Positions 62,934 to 64,000 of a DNA stretch of 64,000 bases are shown in pieces. This DNA is from Patagioenas fasciata (taxonomy: Eukaryota > Chordata > Aves > Columbiformes > Columbidae), in assembly GCF_037038585.1 (NCBI RefSeq), contig NC_092541.1, forward strand, positions 1,435,445 through 1,499,444, read 5' to 3'. Position 1 is the stretch's first letter; each line of letters begins with the position of its first letter. The position numbers were made by a program, and so were the translations under genes. The notes below the pieces were generated by a model. That model did not search any database. It was not told the origin of the DNA and was given only the letters and a program-made list of their open reading frames with translations.

Positions 62934-64000
62934 CTAGATGATGGTGCAGGAGCTGAAAGCAGAGCCCCGTTTGTTGGTGCTCTGCGTTGGCACAAGTTTC
63001 CCTTTCCCGTAGTAACCTGAGAATATCGCCTTCACATCGATCTTTTTCGACAGGACGAGCATCCACATACCGTTATTGAAATACAGCAGTTTCCCCCCTC
63101 CAATTTCCCCCACTTCATCCCCTTTGTTCCCCGCCTTTTCCAGCTTCACGAACTCCAGCAGGTCCAGCCCGGTCTGGACGGCCTCGACGCCGCTGGCGCA
63201 GCCCAGGGTGACGTGGGCCCGGCTGCCCCGGGGGAGGTTGTCGGCAGGCGCGGTTTTATCGGCGTCCGCGGGCCAGAGCAGCAGCTGCTGTTCGCTCAGC
63301 TCCACGCGGGCGCCGACAGTTTTTGTGGTGACGAACAGGGCGGAGATGGCCAGCGTGAAGCCTTTGCCGTAAGCAGCTTTCACAGCCTGGGAGGAGAGGG
63401 AGACAAAGCCAGAGCTCAGTTCTAAGTCACCGCACACAGGTGGGGTTTGCTGTGCGTGGCTTTACTGTCCCTAAGCTCGGGGTCTTGGTGGATCACGGTA
63501 CCTCTGGCTTTGATATATTTGAGATAACCATGCTCAAATAGCAAATCATGGCCTGAAGTTCCCGCTCCATGAATTCAGAGCTGGTTACACCTTTGCCTTT
63601 CACCAATTCCCATATTTAACTTGGGCTCATCCCTTTTGAAATAATTAAGCTGGAAGCGCAAATACCTTATTGGAGAATCACGGAATAGTTTGGGTTGGAA
63701 GGGACCTTTAAAGGTCATCCAGTCCACAATCCCTGCAGGGACATCATCAACACGATCTTAATTAATCACTCAAATCAAGCTACTGGAGCTGATGAAGTCA
63801 GGGGGACGGGATAGGAACAGGAAAGATTCCCCATCTCTCCCACAATTCTGACTTGGTCCCTGTAGTTGTCCCCTTGGCTCAAAGCAAAACCGCGTCCCCA
63901 CGCCGTGAGGGGCTGTGTGTCCCTGCTGGGACGGGGGCTGGAGCTGGTTTGACCGGGAGCAGCCGGAGCCCCGCACCCACCTCCTGCTGCGCGTACTCCT
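62934..64000 (-). CDS. CNP: CNP, 2',3'-cyclic-nucleotide 3'-phosphodiesterase (3' part; cut by window edge)
   Basis: The last coding exon is 63386-62934 on the minus strand, 150 codons plus TAG. The preceding exon contributes only 64000-63981 (EYAQQE) before the donor GTGGGT; its phase matches the acceptor CCCAG|GCTGTG. The encoded segment includes [24 protein letters not shown] and RAHVTLG, whose HVT is the second HxT motif of the 2H phosphoesterase fold. The protein ends in CTII, a CAAX box for prenylation and membrane attachment. In vertebrates CNP hydrolyses 2',3'-cyclic nucleotides to 2'-nucleotides and is abundant in oligodendrocyte and Schwann cell non-compact myelin. The first HxT motif and the N-terminal kinase-like domain lie outside the window. 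It converges on DNAJC7. Confidence 0.96.
63672..63745 (-). mobile_element. CR1 3' tail fragment (old)
   Basis: The plus strand reads AATCACGGAATAGTTTGGGT, then AAAGGTCATCCAGTCCACAA, a reverse-complement CR1 end within the last CNP intron. Confidence 0.78.

Overview
The window reads as nuclear DNA of a bird. Five intron-containing genes can be built from GT-AG exons whose phases all agree. More than a dozen CR1 LINE 3' fragments, the typical avian retrotransposon, are scattered between them. Introns are compact and base composition is GC-rich with CpG-island promoters. The species cannot be fixed from the sequence. The gene set and order (C17orf113, ZNF385C, NKIRAS2, DNAJC7, CNP) match human 17q21.2 read in the opposite direction; in chicken that block belongs to microchromosome 27 (from general knowledge, not checked here).

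Layout. Positions 1 to about 4,690 hold no gene I can recognise. A CpG island at 4,690-5,350 carries a tiny first coding exon of ZNF385C (MLLG, 10 coding bases). ZNF385C intron 1 (5,038-24,166) contains a complete second gene on the same strand: the C17orf113 orthologue (14,809-18,629, two exons, 683 aa). This is a TTF/BED-like zinc finger joined to a hAT-transposase-like body, so it looks like a domesticated transposase. The remaining ZNF385C exons run to the stop at 34,544 and encode three widely spaced matrin/U1-type C2H2 fingers. Its 3' UTR converges on NKIRAS2 (39,143 to 37,645, minus strand), the 191-aa kappaB-Ras2 small GTPase. NKIRAS2 and DNAJC7 share a 521-bp head-to-head CpG promoter. 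DNAJC7 (39,665-56,876, 14 exons, 496 aa) is a TPR and J-domain HSP70/HSP90 co-chaperone. Its 10-kb first intron carries CR1 copies and a 37-bp minisatellite of about 20 units. After a 4-kb stretch without recognisable coding sequence, the window ends in the 3' part of CNP (minus strand): the last exon with its prenylation box, plus the final 20 bases of the preceding exon.

The genes share a neighbourhood rather than a pathway: one NF-kappaB regulator, one chaperone adaptor, one myelin phosphodiesterase, one nucleic-acid-binding zinc finger protein and one transposase-derived protein of unknown role. The points most worth a second look are the nested transposase-derived gene, the ten-base first coding exon and in-frame tandem donor of ZNF385C, an inverted duplication of about 150 bp joined in both places to CR1 3' ends, and the minisatellite, which is open in all three minus-strand frames.
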